Source: Desulfobacterales bacterium (GTDB taxonomy: Bacteria; Desulfobacterota; Desulfobacteria; Desulfobacterales; UBA5852). From it: a DNA stretch of 45,503 bases. Position 1 is the stretch's first letter. Every line of letters starts with the position of its first letter. Below the pieces are notes generated by a model. The model made no database searches. It was not told where the DNA came from and saw only the letters and a program-made list of their open reading frames with translations. Shown piece by piece: positions 16,716 through 25,972 of the stretch. The position numbers and the translations under genes were made by a program. Where the stretch lies: contig JASJBQ010000056.1 of the NCBI GenBank assembly GCA_030066455.1, forward strand, positions 1 to 45,503, read 5' to 3'.

Positions 16716-17468
16716 TTAGGGCGTATCGCCGGGATTTCGTTTCATTCGTCGCAGGCGCTGGCGCTCACGGCGCCATTGTTTGGATTTTTTCGGGGAGCGT
16801 TGAGGGGGCGCCGTGCGGCCTGATGCCAGGTGATCCCAATCCAGGGTATAACTACCGGCTTCGGATGCCGGTGGGGAGGCCGGTTTCTCCTTGGGGGCCT
16901 GCTGTGTGCGCGCCGGCCGCGGTGGCGCCGGCAGCCGGCAGCATTCGGCCGGCAGGCGGGCGACGAGGTAGACGGTTTCGCCCAGGCGTTGAAAATGAAC
17001 GCCGGCGCCTCGCGCGATGGTGGTCTGGACGGTCACCACCAGCGGCTGCGCATCGCGCCGGCGCCCGACCCGCAGAGCCATTGCGCGTTCAGCGAAAAGC
17101 ACCACGTGGTCAGGGTGGTGCTGCGGGGTCAGACCGTGGCGGGAAACGGCCGTATACGCCCGGCGTCGAATGCAGGTGAAGAGCTCTTTGGGCACTGTCG
17201 GACACGGGGTTACCTTCGGCAGATGCTCGCGGCGGCTGGCCCGGATGTGCTTCGCCCGCATTTCGATACCGGCCTGAGGCAGTCGGTGGGGCAGGCTCTC
17301 CAGATACGCCGGCCGCACGTGAGGCCATTGCTCTTCCTGGAGAATCCGGACGAGTTCCTTTACCGGAACATAACCTTCGCTATCCGGCACCAAACCGAAC
17401 TCATCCGGATGGCGACCGAGGATGTAGTGGAGCAACCGGGCGAGCTTGATATCGCTTTTCTTCTTCAT
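16716..17468 (-). CDS. KptA/Tpt1-like RNA 2'-phosphotransferase domain protein, divergent
   Basis: A 250-residue protein. Residues 1-175 follow the KptA plan: a winged-helix N-domain with LARLLHYILGRHPDEFGLV, the helix pair VPVKELVRILQEE, and a later ART-like half. KptA enzymes remove a 2'-phosphate from RNA using NAD+. Arg19-His20 of the LRHxP motif is kept. The usual GHS element reads RREHLPK and the YHGT element reads FTCIRRRAY, so NAD+ binding is doubtful. Residues 176-250 are a Pro/Arg/Lys-rich low-complexity tail, fitting nucleic-acid binding. The ATG at 17468 is the only start, and its GGAG lies unusually close. It stands alone upstream of tRNA-Lys. Confidence 0.6.
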   Translation of the reverse strand: MKKKSDIKLARLLHYILGRHPDEFGLVPDSEGYVPVKELVRILQEEQWPHVRPAYLESLPHRLPQAGIEMRAKHIRASRREHLPKVTPCPTVPKELFTCIRRRAYTAVSRHGLTPQHHPDHVVLFAERAMALRVGRRRDAQPLVVTVQTTIARGAGVHFQRLGETVYLVARLPAECCRLPAPPRPARTQQAPKEKPASPPASEAGSYTLDWDHLASGRTAPPQRSPKKSKQWRRERQRLRRMKRNPGDTP

Positions 17469-17543
17469 CTCCGGAAATGCCCGGACCTGCGATAGCCATC
17501 CGGCCGGGCGGCTTCGGCGCGTTGGGCCGCATCAGGGCCTACC

Positions 17544-17572
17544 TTGACCGGGTAGGACGGACTTGCTAATGT
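17544..17572 (+). promoter_or_regulatory. Promoter of hemL
   Basis: TTGACC (17544-17549), 17 bases, then TAATGT (17567-17572), about 70 bases before the hemL ATG. Confidence 0.5.
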
Positions 17573-17587
17573 TTCAGGATCCTCATC

Positions 17588-17617
17588 GGATCAAATCAAT
17601 ATCACGATTGTTGATCC
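17588..17617 (+). promoter_or_regulatory. Inverted repeat in the hemL leader
   Basis: GGATCAA (17588-17594) and TTGATCC (17611-17617) are a perfect 7-base inverted repeat, with CAAT/ATTG pairing further in. It lies just downstream of the predicted promoter, where a repressor operator or an mRNA hairpin would sit. Confidence 0.4.
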
Positions 17618-17644
17618 GAACTCAAACCGACGAAAGGTTTATTT

Positions 17645-18934
17645 ATGGCCATGCCGCAATCCCCGGCGCTGTTCGAACGCGCCCAGAGACTTATTCCCGG
17701 CGGCGTCAACAGCCCGGTGCGGGCGTGCAAGTCCGTCGGCACCGACCCCCTTTTTATCGACCGCGCTGACGGCTGCCGGATTTGGGATGTCGACGGCCGG
17801 GAATATATCGACTATGTCGGCTCCTGGGGGCCGATGATTCTCGGCCATCGTCATCCGGAGGTCATTCAGGCCGTCGAGCAGGTTCTGGCACGCGGCACCA
17901 GCTTCGGGGCGCCCACCGACCTGGAAGTGGAACTGGCCGAACTCGTGATCGACGCCGTTCCGTCCATTGAAAAGGTGCGCATGGTCAACTCCGGCACCGA
18001 GGCCACCATGAGCGCCATACGCCTGGCCCGGGGTTACACCGGGCGCGACGTCATCATCAAATTCGACGGCTGCTATCACGGGCACGCCGATACGCTCCTG
18101 GTGGATGCCGGTTCCGGTGTGGCCACCCTGAACATCCCCGGCAGCCCGGGTATTCCCGAAGCGGTTGTCCAGCATACGCTCTCGCTTCCCTACAACGATA
18201 TCGAGGCCCTGGAAACCTTACTCAACCAAAGGGGCGCGGAGGTGGCCTGCGTCATCGTCGAACCGGTGGCCGGCAACATGGGCATGGTGCCCCCCCGGGA
18301 GGGGTTTCTCGAAGCGTTGCGCGCGAACACTGAGCGTCACGGATGCGTGCTGATTTTCGACGAAGTCATGAGCGGTTTCCGGGTGGCTTTTGGCGGGGCC
18401 CAGGAGCGTTATGGCATTCGCCCGGACCTAACCTGTTTCGGCAAAATTATCGGCGCCGGCCTGCCGGTGGGCGCCTACGGCGGCAGGGGGGATCTCATGG
18501 CGCACGTCGCGCCGGAAGGTTCGGTCTACCAGGCCGGCACGCTTTCCGGCAATCCCCTGGCCATGGCGGCGGGGATTGCGGCGCTAAAAGCCCTCAAACG
18601 TCCGGGTGTTTACGATACGCTTGAAAGCCGTTCCAAACGCTTGGCCGAGGGCCTGGCCGCGGCCGCCGTGCAGACGGGAATCCCGGCCGTATTCAATCGG
18701 GTCGGCTCCATGCTGGGTATGTTTTTCACCGATCGTCCGGTGAACAATTTCGACGATGCCAAGACCTGCGACCTGGAGCAATTCGCCTGCTATTATCAGG
18801 GGATGCTGGCGGAGGGCATCTATTTGGCACCCTCGCAGTTCGAGGCCGGGTTCGTTTCCCTGGCCCACACGCCAGAGGTTATCGATCGCACGATTGCGGC
18901 AGCATCCAAGGTGCTCGCGCGCTTGAGAGAATAG
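17645..18934 (+). CDS. hemL: Glutamate-1-semialdehyde 2,1-aminomutase
   Basis: A 429-residue PLP enzyme that makes 5-aminolevulinate, the entry to tetrapyrrole synthesis (heme, siroheme, B12) by the C5 route. Family motifs are [12 protein letters not shown] near residue 17, [17 protein letters not shown] for cofactor binding, [12 protein letters not shown] with the PLP Asp, and Lys267 in [17 protein letters not shown] as Schiff-base lysine. The ATG at 17645 follows AAAGG. It is transcribed alone from a nearby promoter whose leader carries an inverted repeat. In a sulfate reducer it would also feed the siroheme of sulfite reductase. Confidence 0.97.
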   Translation: MAMPQSPALFERAQRLIPGGVNSPVRACKSVGTDPLFIDRADGCRIWDVDGREYIDYVGSWGPMILGHRHPEVIQAVEQVLARGTSFGAPTDLEVELAELVIDAVPSIEKVRMVNSGTEATMSAIRLARGYTGRDVIIKFDGCYHGHADTLLVDAGSGVATLNIPGSPGIPEAVVQHTLSLPYNDIEALETLLNQRGAEVACVIVEPVAGNMGMVPPREGFLEALRANTERHGCVLIFDEVMSGFRVAFGGAQERYGIRPDLTCFGKIIGAGLPVGAYGGRGDLMAHVAPEGSVYQAGTLSGNPLAMAAGIAALKALKRPGVYDTLESRSKRLAEGLAAAAVQTGIPAVFNRVGSMLGMFFTDRPVNNFDDAKTCDLEQFACYYQGMLAEGIYLAPSQFEAGFVSLAHTPEVIDRTIAAASKVLARLRE

Positions 18935-19116
18935 CGGTGCGGGCATCATCGGCGCGGTGGTTTAGATGCCTCCGCCACGCGAGCGCTTGCCGTTGGTGCG
19001 CGGGGCCGGCATGGTCCGACGGACAGCCGTCAGGGGCTTCTCCCGCTGGCGGTTTTATAGCGGCAAGCCTGTTGGGGAGCGTTATGATCGTTCTTGGTTC
19101 CGGGGAGTAATACACG

Positions 19117-21732
19117 ATGCGTCTGCGCGGCTGGCCCAAGATAATTTCATTGGAAGCACGCAATCTTTATTACCGTCTCATCCTGGTGTTTGCGATTTTT
19201 TTTCTGACGCCGCTGACCGGGCTCGGCTACCTGGCCCACAAGTACAACTTCCTGACCGATCGCCTGACCCTCTATTTTCTCCTTGGATTTCTGCTTTTTT
19301 CCCTCCTGGGTTTTTTTCTGCTGCGCAGACTCTACGATCAGATTCACCGCGTGGCAAACGAGGTTACCAATAAGGTCATCACGGGGTTTCATGTGGACCA
19401 GTTGACAACCAGTTCCAACGAATTGGGCACGATCGTGCAATCGGTCAACGCCATTGAAAACCAGTTCAGTAAAACGCTATTTCAACTGGAGAAGAAAGCC
19501 TCCGAGATTTCGATCCTCAAAGAGCTTTCCGAACTCTGTTACGTCACCTTCGATCCTGAGGAGATCCTCTACGTTACGCTCGAAAGGGCGCTGGTGCTGA
19601 CCAAGTCGGACATCGGCTCGGTCCTGGTGCTTGAAAAGGCCGACGACAAATTCTTCACCGTCAAAGCCAGCATCGGTCTGGGCGAACACGTCAAAATCGG
19701 CGACCGCATTGAATTTGAAACCAGCATCGCCAAATATGCCGTCATCAACAAATCGCCGCTGGTGGTGGCCGACGTGGAACGTGACAGCCGGTTCGGTCGT
19801 GCGAATTTGGCCCATTACGGAACCAAATCCTTCGTCTGCATGCCGATCAAAACCAGCAAGGATATCGTGGGTGTGCTCACCATCTCCCGACGCGACGGCG
19901 CGCGCACCTATACCCATGATGACGTCGAGGCCCTGACACCACTGCTCAGCAATGCGGCCTTTACTTACGAAAACCTTCGCCTGCTGCGTGAAAACGAGAA
20001 TAACAATCTGCAACTCAAGGCCATCGACAAAATTTTCCGGATCATCAATTCGAGCTTTAAGGACACGGAACTGCTACACGCCATTCTGGGCGAAATGCAG
20101 TCTGTCATGCCCTTCGAATTGGCCGCCGTCATCACCATGGATACGAACCGTCCGGGCAATCTGGTGGTTTTCGACCTGATGGCCGCCAAAACCGCTCCCA
20201 TCGCCCGAGGGCATTCGTTTACCATGAACGACACGGTTTTCGAACGCGTGATTCGCCAGGACAACCAGATCATCATTGACAACGCCGAAGCGTTGGACAG
20301 CCAACTGGAGCGCAAGATCATCTGCCCCGAATCCAGACAATGCGGCATTCTGACCCCCCTGCGCATGGAGGGCACGGTCAAGGGGGTTCTGACCCTCACC
20401 GGCCGCAGCGGCGGAATTTTCGAAGAACGCAAGCAGCTCATCGACTGGATGGCCAACACCCTTGCCTTCGCCATCGAACGCAACAGCCTTTCCGCCGCGG
20501 TCCACAAGCGCGACCGCGAGCTGGGGAGCATCAAGCAGATCGGCAACGCCCTGGCGTCGTCCACTTTCGATATGAAGCAGGTGCTCAAATACACGATGGA
20601 CATGATTCGGGTGATCATGAACGTCGAGGCGGGCTCACTGCTTTTTCTGCGGGGGGAAGAGCTCAAGTTTGCGGTGGCCTTCAATACGCGCGTAAAGACC
20701 AGTATGGGCCATGCCATCCGTCTTGGACAGGGAATCGCCGGATACGTGGCCGCCAAAGGGCGTTCGATCATTGTCAACGATACAACACGTTCCCCCCACT
20801 TCTTCGCCGGCGTGGACCAGTCCACCGGTTTCCGCACCCGCTCCGCCCTGTGCGTGCCGATGATATCCAAGGGGCGTGTCATCGGCGTCATTGAGGTATT
20901 GAACAAGATCAACGGCGATTTTACGGCCGGAGACGAGGACCTCTTGCAGAGCATCTCCTCTTCGGTGAGCATCGCCATTGAAAATGCGCGCCTCTATCGC
21001 GAAACCGTCTCGATGGCCGAGCACGAACGCAGCATCCGCCGCATGTTCCAGAAATTCGTCCCCAAAGCGGTGCTGGACCGGATCCTTTTTGGCTCCGAAT
21101 CCGAGAAAACCGTGATCGAGGAACTGCGCACCCTGACGCTATTGAACCTTGATATCCGCGGATTTTCAACATTATCCAAAGATGTCGGCCCTCAGAAGAC
21201 CGTATCCCTGCTCAATCGCTTTTTCTCTGTGATGGGCGATATCGTCTTCAAACACCAGGGGATCGTGGACAAATACCTGGGCGACGGGTTTCTGGCGATT
21301 TTCGGTGCCCCGGTGGCCAGCACCATGGACGCGGACAATGCCCTTAACGCTGCGCTCGAAATGCGCCGGGCGCTCGAAAGCATCAATCGTCAATTCAAAC
21401 GTGAAATGGGCTACCAGATCAAGATCGGCATCAGTATTCTGACAGGTGAAGTGGTGGTGGGCAATATCGGCTTCGACAAAAAAATGGACTATACCGTCAT
21501 CGGCGATGCGGTCAATGCCGTGTTCAGGCTGCAAGACCTGACGAAATTCTATCCGAACGGGATCCTGCTGGGTGAAACCACACGCCGGGCCTGCCGCTCC
21601 GCATTCAAAATGACGGCGATCGATGCCACGCTGGGTGAACTCAAGTTGTACGAACTCTTCGGTGAGGCCAAACCGAAGCCTTCTTCCGGAGGCAACCTGG
21701 TGGAATTGGCCCCATCGCAGGAAAGGCGTTGA
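19117..21732 (+). CDS. Membrane-bound GAF-domain sensor with class III adenylate cyclase
   Basis: An 871-residue signalling protein. Two membrane helices (residues about 18-40 and 50-70) are followed by a HAMP-like linker, then three GAF-type modules at roughly 145-290, 300-465 and 475-625. A class III nucleotide cyclase domain spans about 660-855. The cyclase keeps both metal aspartates (LLNLDIRGFS and KYLGDGFLAIFG) and the transition-state Asn/Arg pair (GDAVNAVFRLQ), so it should make cAMP. cGMP cannot be fully excluded. GAF modules commonly bind cyclic nucleotides or other small ligands, so feedback is plausible. GGGGAG precedes the ATG. The algH gene starts nine bases after its stop. Confidence 0.9.
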   Translation: MRLRGWPKIISLEARNLYYRLILVFAIFFLTPLTGLGYLAHKYNFLTDRLTLYFLLGFLLFSLLGFFLLRRLYDQIHRVANEVTNKVITGFHVDQLTTSSNELGTIVQSVNAIENQFSKTLFQLEKKASEISILKELSELCYVTFDPEEILYVTLERALVLTKSDIGSVLVLEKADDKFFTVKASIGLGEHVKIGDRIEFETSIAKYAVINKSPLVVADVERDSRFGRANLAHYGTKSFVCMPIKTSKDIVGVLTISRRDGARTYTHDDVEALTPLLSNAAFTYENLRLLRENENNNLQLKAIDKIFRIINSSFKDTELLHAILGEMQSVMPFELAAVITMDTNRPGNLVVFDLMAAKTAPIARGHSFTMNDTVFERVIRQDNQIIIDNAEALDSQLERKIICPESRQCGILTPLRMEGTVKGVLTLTGRSGGIFEERKQLIDWMANTLAFAIERNSLSAAVHKRDRELGSIKQIGNALASSTFDMKQVLKYTMDMIRVIMNVEAGSLLFLRGEELKFAVAFNTRVKTSMGHAIRLGQGIAGYVAAKGRSIIVNDTTRSPHFFAGVDQSTGFRTRSALCVPMISKGRVIGVIEVLNKINGDFTAGDEDLLQSISSSVSIAIENARLYRETVSMAEHERSIRRMFQKFVPKAVLDRILFGSESEKTVIEELRTLTLLNLDIRGFSTLSKDVGPQKTVSLLNRFFSVMGDIVFKHQGIVDKYLGDGFLAIFGAPVASTMDADNALNAALEMRRALESINRQFKREMGYQIKIGISILTGEVVVGNIGFDKKMDYTVIGDAVNAVFRLQDLTKFYPNGILLGETTRRACRSAFKMTAIDATLGELKLYELFGEAKPKPSSGGNLVELAPSQERR

Positions 21733-21741
21733 AAGGACGCC

Positions 21742-22311
21742 ATGGTCTCCGATTATCCCGAATCGCTAAAGGGGCAGTTGCTGCTGGCCATGCCCGCGCT
21801 GCTCGACCCGAACTTCCACCAAACCGTGGTGTGTATTTCCGAACACACCCACGACGGGGCCGTCGGGATCGTGATCAACCGCGTGCATACCGCCTTGAAA
21901 GCCGCCGCCATTTTCGACGAACTCAACATGCAACATCAGGAAGCCACGGGCCGTGTGCCCATCCACCTCGGAGGGCCGGTTCACGTGAGCGAACTCTTTA
22001 TCCTTCATGGGCCGCCCATCGATACGGACGTCAGCCTGGCCGTCACACCGGATCTGGCCATGAGCACCACGCGGGATGTGCTCCAGCGCATTGCCTGGGG
22101 CAAGGGGCCAGCGTCCTTTCTAATTGCATTGGGCTGTGCGGGATGGGGGCCGGGGCAACTGGAAGAAGAAATTCGTCAGAATGCCTGGCTGACGTGTGAG
22201 ATTGACCCCAGCCTTATGTTCGATACACCCGTGGACAAACGCTGGGAGGCGGCCCTGGGGAAGCTGGGGATCGACCCAACGCGGCTGGTGGACGCTGCTG
22301 GCCATGCTTGA
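21742..22311 (+). CDS. algH: AlgH/UPF0301 (YqgE) family protein
   Basis: A 189-residue protein with the family motifs GQLLLAMPALLDPNFHQTVV near the N-terminus, GAVGIVINR, HLGGPV and CAGWGPGQLEEEI. The biochemical role of AlgH proteins is unknown; the name comes from an effect on alginate and virulence regulation in Pseudomonas. AAAGGA precedes the ATG, and the nine-base spacing from the cyclase gene points to a shared transcript. No signal peptide is seen, so it should be cytosolic. Confidence 0.93.
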   Translation: MVSDYPESLKGQLLLAMPALLDPNFHQTVVCISEHTHDGAVGIVINRVHTALKAAAIFDELNMQHQEATGRVPIHLGGPVHVSELFILHGPPIDTDVSLAVTPDLAMSTTRDVLQRIAWGKGPASFLIALGCAGWGPGQLEEEIRQNAWLTCEIDPSLMFDTPVDKRWEAALGKLGIDPTRLVDAAGHA

Positions 22312-22352
22312 AGTGGCCGGCGTGCGCCTCGCGCAGGCGGAAGCGGGCATGC

Positions 22353-22508
22353 TTATTTTTTTGACTTGGAGGCGGCCGGTTTGGTTTTGGGCTTTTTTTT
22401 CTTGAGGCAGGTCTTGTCCTTGCGGACGAAAGCGCACAGCTTGGGATTGTAGTATTCCTTACAATTCAGCGGATTGTACAGAGGGCATTCCGGATGCTTT
22501 TCAGACAT
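22353..22508 (-). CDS. Small cysteine-rich, lysine-tailed protein
   Basis: A predicted 51-residue protein. Residues 8-36 hold four Cys in the order CPLYNPLNCKEYYNPKLCAF then DKTCLKK, likely a metal site. The last 17 residues are almost all Lys, Pro, Ala and Ser. The start at 22508 is chosen because AGGGGAA lies about eight bases upstream; an upstream in-frame start at 22574 would add 22 residues with two more Cys (CGRCR) and cannot be excluded. It is convergent with algH. I do not recognise a named family. Confidence 0.55.
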   Translation of the reverse strand: MSEKHPECPLYNPLNCKEYYNPKLCAFVRKDKTCLKKKKPKTKPAASKSKK

Positions 22509-22654
22509 AGAGACCATTCCCCTGGAACATCGGATTAATTCGTTTCTGCATCGACCACAATAATATAAAATCATTGATTTTACAAGGCGTTATCTTTTAC
22601 TGCCCGGCCCGCTGCCGGGCGGTGGGCACCATCATCAGGGGTGCGCAAATCATT

Positions 22655-22683
22655 TTGACAATCAAATTGAGACATTGTAAGCA
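22655..22683 (+). promoter_or_regulatory. Candidate promoter of the dynamin/ParA pair
   Basis: Perfect TTGACA (22655-22660), 17 bases, then TAAGCA (22678-22683), about 50 bases before the GTG. A GC-rich hairpin (GCCCGGC/GCCGGGC, 22601-22619) lies just upstream without a T-run. Confidence 0.45.
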
Positions 22684-22740
22684 TTAGCCCCATTACCGGG
22701 GCGAAAACCACCCACCCGGTTCCTCCGCGGGAAGACGCCG

Positions 22741-25026
22741 GTGAGCGCGCGCGAATCCAGGGCGACTGCAAATGAGGCGATGAAAAACGACTACAACGGT
22801 ATAAAAAAAGAACTGCTGGCGCTGACGGAAGACTTCCGTAAACTTTATATTGCGGCGCACCACCAGGACGGCATGATGGAAGCCGCCGTCAGGAAGAATC
22901 AGGCGGCGTGCGAGGCCATTTCCCGGCAATTGAACGAGAATACGCTGCGCATTGCCGCCGTGGGGCCCATCAAGTCGGGAAAGAGCTCTTTCGTCAATTC
23001 GATTTTGGGCGGCGATTATCTGAAGCGCGGCGCCGGCGTGGTCACCTCCTTCGTCACCCGGGTGAGATTCGGCGCGGCGTTGAGTGCCCGGCTGGTTTTC
23101 AAGACCTGGTCTGAGATCAGCGAGGACATCGAGCAGGCCCTGGTGCTTTTCCCCACGCTGGATTGGCACACGGAGAAGGGAGCGTTCGATGTCCGCCATG
23201 CGAAGGAGCGCGAGGCCCTGGCCCGATCACTCGCCGCCTTGTCGCCCGAACAACTCGTCTCCCGTGATGCCCGCAATGCCAACAGCGTGGTGCTGGCGTC
23301 TTTCCTCAAAGGCTATGACCGCGTTCAAGGGCTGATCGACGCGTCACCGGCCGTTATCCATTTTGACGCCTCCCGGTTCGCCGAGCATCGCGATTTTGCC
23401 GGCAACGACGACCTGGCCGTCTACCTCAAGGATATCCAGCTAGAAATTCCCAGCCCGCATTTGGAATCCCACCTGGAGATTGCCGACTGCCAGGGCAGCG
23501 ATTCGCCCAATCCTCTGCACCTGGCCATGATCCAGGATTATCTTCTCGAAACGCATTTTATCGTTTACGTCATCAGCAGCCGCACCGGCCTGCGGCGCGC
23601 CGATATCAAATTTCTCTCCATCATCAAGAAGATGGGGATACTGGATAACATCCTTTTTGTTTTCAATATCGATTTCAGCGAGCACGACAACCTTGACGAT
23701 CTCAAGCAGCTGAAGCGCAAAGTGGCGGAGGAGCTTGCCATCCTGCGACCGGATCCCGAAATCTACAGTTTTTCGGTCCTCTTCAACCTGTTTCGCAACG
23801 GGGCGGCGTCCTTACCGGAGAAGGAACGTCTGCGGCTTGAGCAATGGCAGGCCGACGAAGCCCTGGTGGCCTATTCCGACAAGGAAAGTGCGCGGTTTCA
23901 AAACGATCTGCAGGACAAGTTGATGAACGAGTCATCCGTGCTGCTGCTGCGCAATCACGTGGAACGCCTCCTGGTCATGGGGGCCGATATGGGTCGCCTG
24001 ATCAAAATGAAGCAGGAACTCCTGAAGGCCGACGAAGATCGGGCGGCGGAAATCGTCAAGCGTATCGGCGCCAACCGCCAGCGCATGGCACAGATCCGCG
24101 GGGTGATAAAAAATACGCTGGAAGGCGGCATCCACAAGCTGCGCAAGGAGTTGCGCGTGGATGTGGACCGGTTTTTCGATCCGCACTCAACCGACATCAT
24201 GCGGCGGATGATCGACTTTGTCCGCAGCTACAGCGTTCCGGTTTGGCAGGAGCATATCGACAATCTGGCCACTTCCGGATTTGCCAACACCCTCTACCAC
24301 GTCTACCAGGAGTTTAAACAGGCGCTGGACGGTTTCATCGCCGAATCGATCAATCCCGAAATCTTCCGCTTCATCCGCGATCGGGAGCGCCGTCTGGTGG
24401 AGTACCTGCACACGGTGGCCGAGCCCTACAGCGTCATGGTCGAAGAAGCCGTGGCGGAATTTCAGAGTACCGCCGACGGTCTGGGCATTGATGCGATGCC
24501 CGGGGCGATTGCGTCCCGGTCGCGTCTTCCGGGTTTGGAAGTGATTCGACAAACCTCACGCCTGCAGCTGCCACCGGCCAATGCGGCCATGCGTTATTCC
24601 GCCAAAGTCAAAACGGAAGCGATCATGCGTCTGGGGGCCTACAAATTCCTGCGCGGTTTTCGGAAATTGCTGCGTAAGCCTGCAGATTCGGGGCAGGGCG
24701 AAGAAATGCGCGCGCTCCAGGATGGCGTCGAACGCATGAAGCGGGAGACGGAGCGTTCGTTGTTGTTTCATTTCAAAGACTACCGCGAGAATATCAAGTT
24801 CGGATATATCTTCAAAATGGTAGAGTCGGCTTCCGTGCAGATCACCGATGGGCTGCTGGAAAGATTCGAGATCTACGAGAGCGACCTGGCTCAGATGGTG
24901 GCGCTGATCGATGAGAGCCAAGCGGTCAAGACCGAGCAGGAAGCATCGTTCCGTGAAATTGCCGCCAATGCCGATCTCCTCTATCAGCACGGCCTGCGTT
25001 TGAGGGATCGGGTCCTCGCGGCCTGA
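22741..25026 (+). CDS. Dynamin-like GTPase
   Basis: A 761-residue large GTPase of the bacterial dynamin class, which bind and remodel membranes. The GTPase core has G1 GPIKSGKSS (75-83), a G2-like Thr in GVVTS, G3 DCQG (249-252) and G4 FNID (308-311). Residues about 390-760 are mostly long helices with coiled-coil character (for example around ADEDRAAEIVKRIGANRQ), as in dynamin stalks. A lipid-contact paddle cannot be placed by eye. No membrane helix is evident. The GTG at 22741 has a GGGA eight bases upstream; an ATG at 22780 would shorten it by 13 residues. It precedes a ParA gene by 96 bases. Confidence 0.85.
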   Translation: MSARESRATANEAMKNDYNGIKKELLALTEDFRKLYIAAHHQDGMMEAAVRKNQAACEAISRQLNENTLRIAAVGPIKSGKSSFVNSILGGDYLKRGAGVVTSFVTRVRFGAALSARLVFKTWSEISEDIEQALVLFPTLDWHTEKGAFDVRHAKEREALARSLAALSPEQLVSRDARNANSVVLASFLKGYDRVQGLIDASPAVIHFDASRFAEHRDFAGNDDLAVYLKDIQLEIPSPHLESHLEIADCQGSDSPNPLHLAMIQDYLLETHFIVYVISSRTGLRRADIKFLSIIKKMGILDNILFVFNIDFSEHDNLDDLKQLKRKVAEELAILRPDPEIYSFSVLFNLFRNGAASLPEKERLRLEQWQADEALVAYSDKESARFQNDLQDKLMNESSVLLLRNHVERLLVMGADMGRLIKMKQELLKADEDRAAEIVKRIGANRQRMAQIRGVIKNTLEGGIHKLRKELRVDVDRFFDPHSTDIMRRMIDFVRSYSVPVWQEHIDNLATSGFANTLYHVYQEFKQALDGFIAESINPEIFRFIRDRERRLVEYLHTVAEPYSVMVEEAVAEFQSTADGLGIDAMPGAIASRSRLPGLEVIRQTSRLQLPPANAAMRYSAKVKTEAIMRLGAYKFLRGFRKLLRKPADSGQGEEMRALQDGVERMKRETERSLLFHFKDYRENIKFGYIFKMVESASVQITDGLLERFEIYESDLAQMVALIDESQAVKTEQEASFREIAANADLLYQHGLRLRDRVLAA

Positions 25027-25122
25027 CGATCTTCCCCCACCGGTTGCTGCTTGCCTGGGCGGTTGCGGGTCGCCGCGGGGTGCAGGGAAACGACCAGCCA
25101 CAAACTCCAGGGAGGTGCGTGT

Positions 25123-25902
25123 ATGGGTTCCAGGAAACCCCGAAAGATCGCCGTGGCCAATGAAAAAGGCGGTGTCGGTAAGACGGCGACCGTCATCAAT
25201 CTCGGCGCCGCCTTGAGTCTGGCCGGCCGCAAAGTCCTCATCATCGACATGGATCCCCAGTTCAACGCCACGCTGGGGTTGGGAATCAAGCCCGATGAGG
25301 TCACGCTTTCAGTCTACGATCTGATCCAGGAACCGGGGGGGACCGCGGCACGGGAAACCATCATGGCGACGCGCTGGGAAGGTCTCGACCTGATTCCCGC
25401 GGTGCCCGATTTATCGGGGGCCGAGGTCGAACTGGTGGACGTGGCCGGGCGGGAGAACTGCCTTCGGGAGGGCCTGGCCGATCTGGATGGTGGTTATGAC
25501 TACATTATCCTCGATACCCCCCCCAGCCTATCGCTGCTGACCGTCAATGTCTTCGCCTACGCCAGCGAAGTCATCGTCCCTTGCCAGACACACCCCTACG
25601 CCTTCGGCGCCCTGAGCGAGCTCTTCGACACCATCGGGGCCATTCGCAACGGCATCAATCCCCAACTCAAAACCTCGGGGGTGGTGGCCACCTTCTACGA
25701 CCAGCGCACGCGCGTCAGCAACCGCACGTTGGAAAGGCTTAAGACGGACGAGCAGTACGGCCCTTTGCTGTGCGCGGCGGTCATCCGCGCCAATACGACC
25801 GTGGCGGAAAGCGCGGACGTGGGCAAACCGGTCGTTTTCTATCGCCCGGGAAGCTATGGCGCCAAGGACTACATCGCGTTGGCCCGGGAACTGGATACCT
25901 GA
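25123..25902 (+). CDS. ParA/Soj-family ATPase, without ParB
   Basis: A 259-residue deviant-Walker ATPase. The deviant Walker A is KGGVGKT (residues 15-21) with its signature Lys, IIDMDPQFNATLGLG follows near 50, and Walker B is YIILDTPPS near 130. ParA proteins form ATP-dependent dimers on DNA or membrane to position plasmids, chromosomes or protein clusters. The start is fixed by GGGAGGTG just upstream of the ATG at 25123. No parB or parS-like repeat is adjacent. Its upstream neighbour in the same direction is the dynamin-like GTPase, so a joint role in positioning a membrane structure is a reasonable but untested inference. Confidence 0.88.
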   Translation: MGSRKPRKIAVANEKGGVGKTATVINLGAALSLAGRKVLIIDMDPQFNATLGLGIKPDEVTLSVYDLIQEPGGTAARETIMATRWEGLDLIPAVPDLSGAEVELVDVAGRENCLREGLADLDGGYDYIILDTPPSLSLLTVNVFAYASEVIVPCQTHPYAFGALSELFDTIGAIRNGINPQLKTSGVVATFYDQRTRVSNRTLERLKTDEQYGPLLCAAVIRANTTVAESADVGKPVVFYRPGSYGAKDYIALARELDT

Positions 25903-25972
25903 CGCGGCTTTAAAAATGTATGCCGCCTGAACAAGGGGAGCCCGGATGACGCCGACACCCCCACCCCGGCCT

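Noticed and set aside
22601..22619. GC-rich hairpin upstream of the dynamin-like gene as a terminator
   Set aside because: The stem is perfect, but no T-run follows on either strand.
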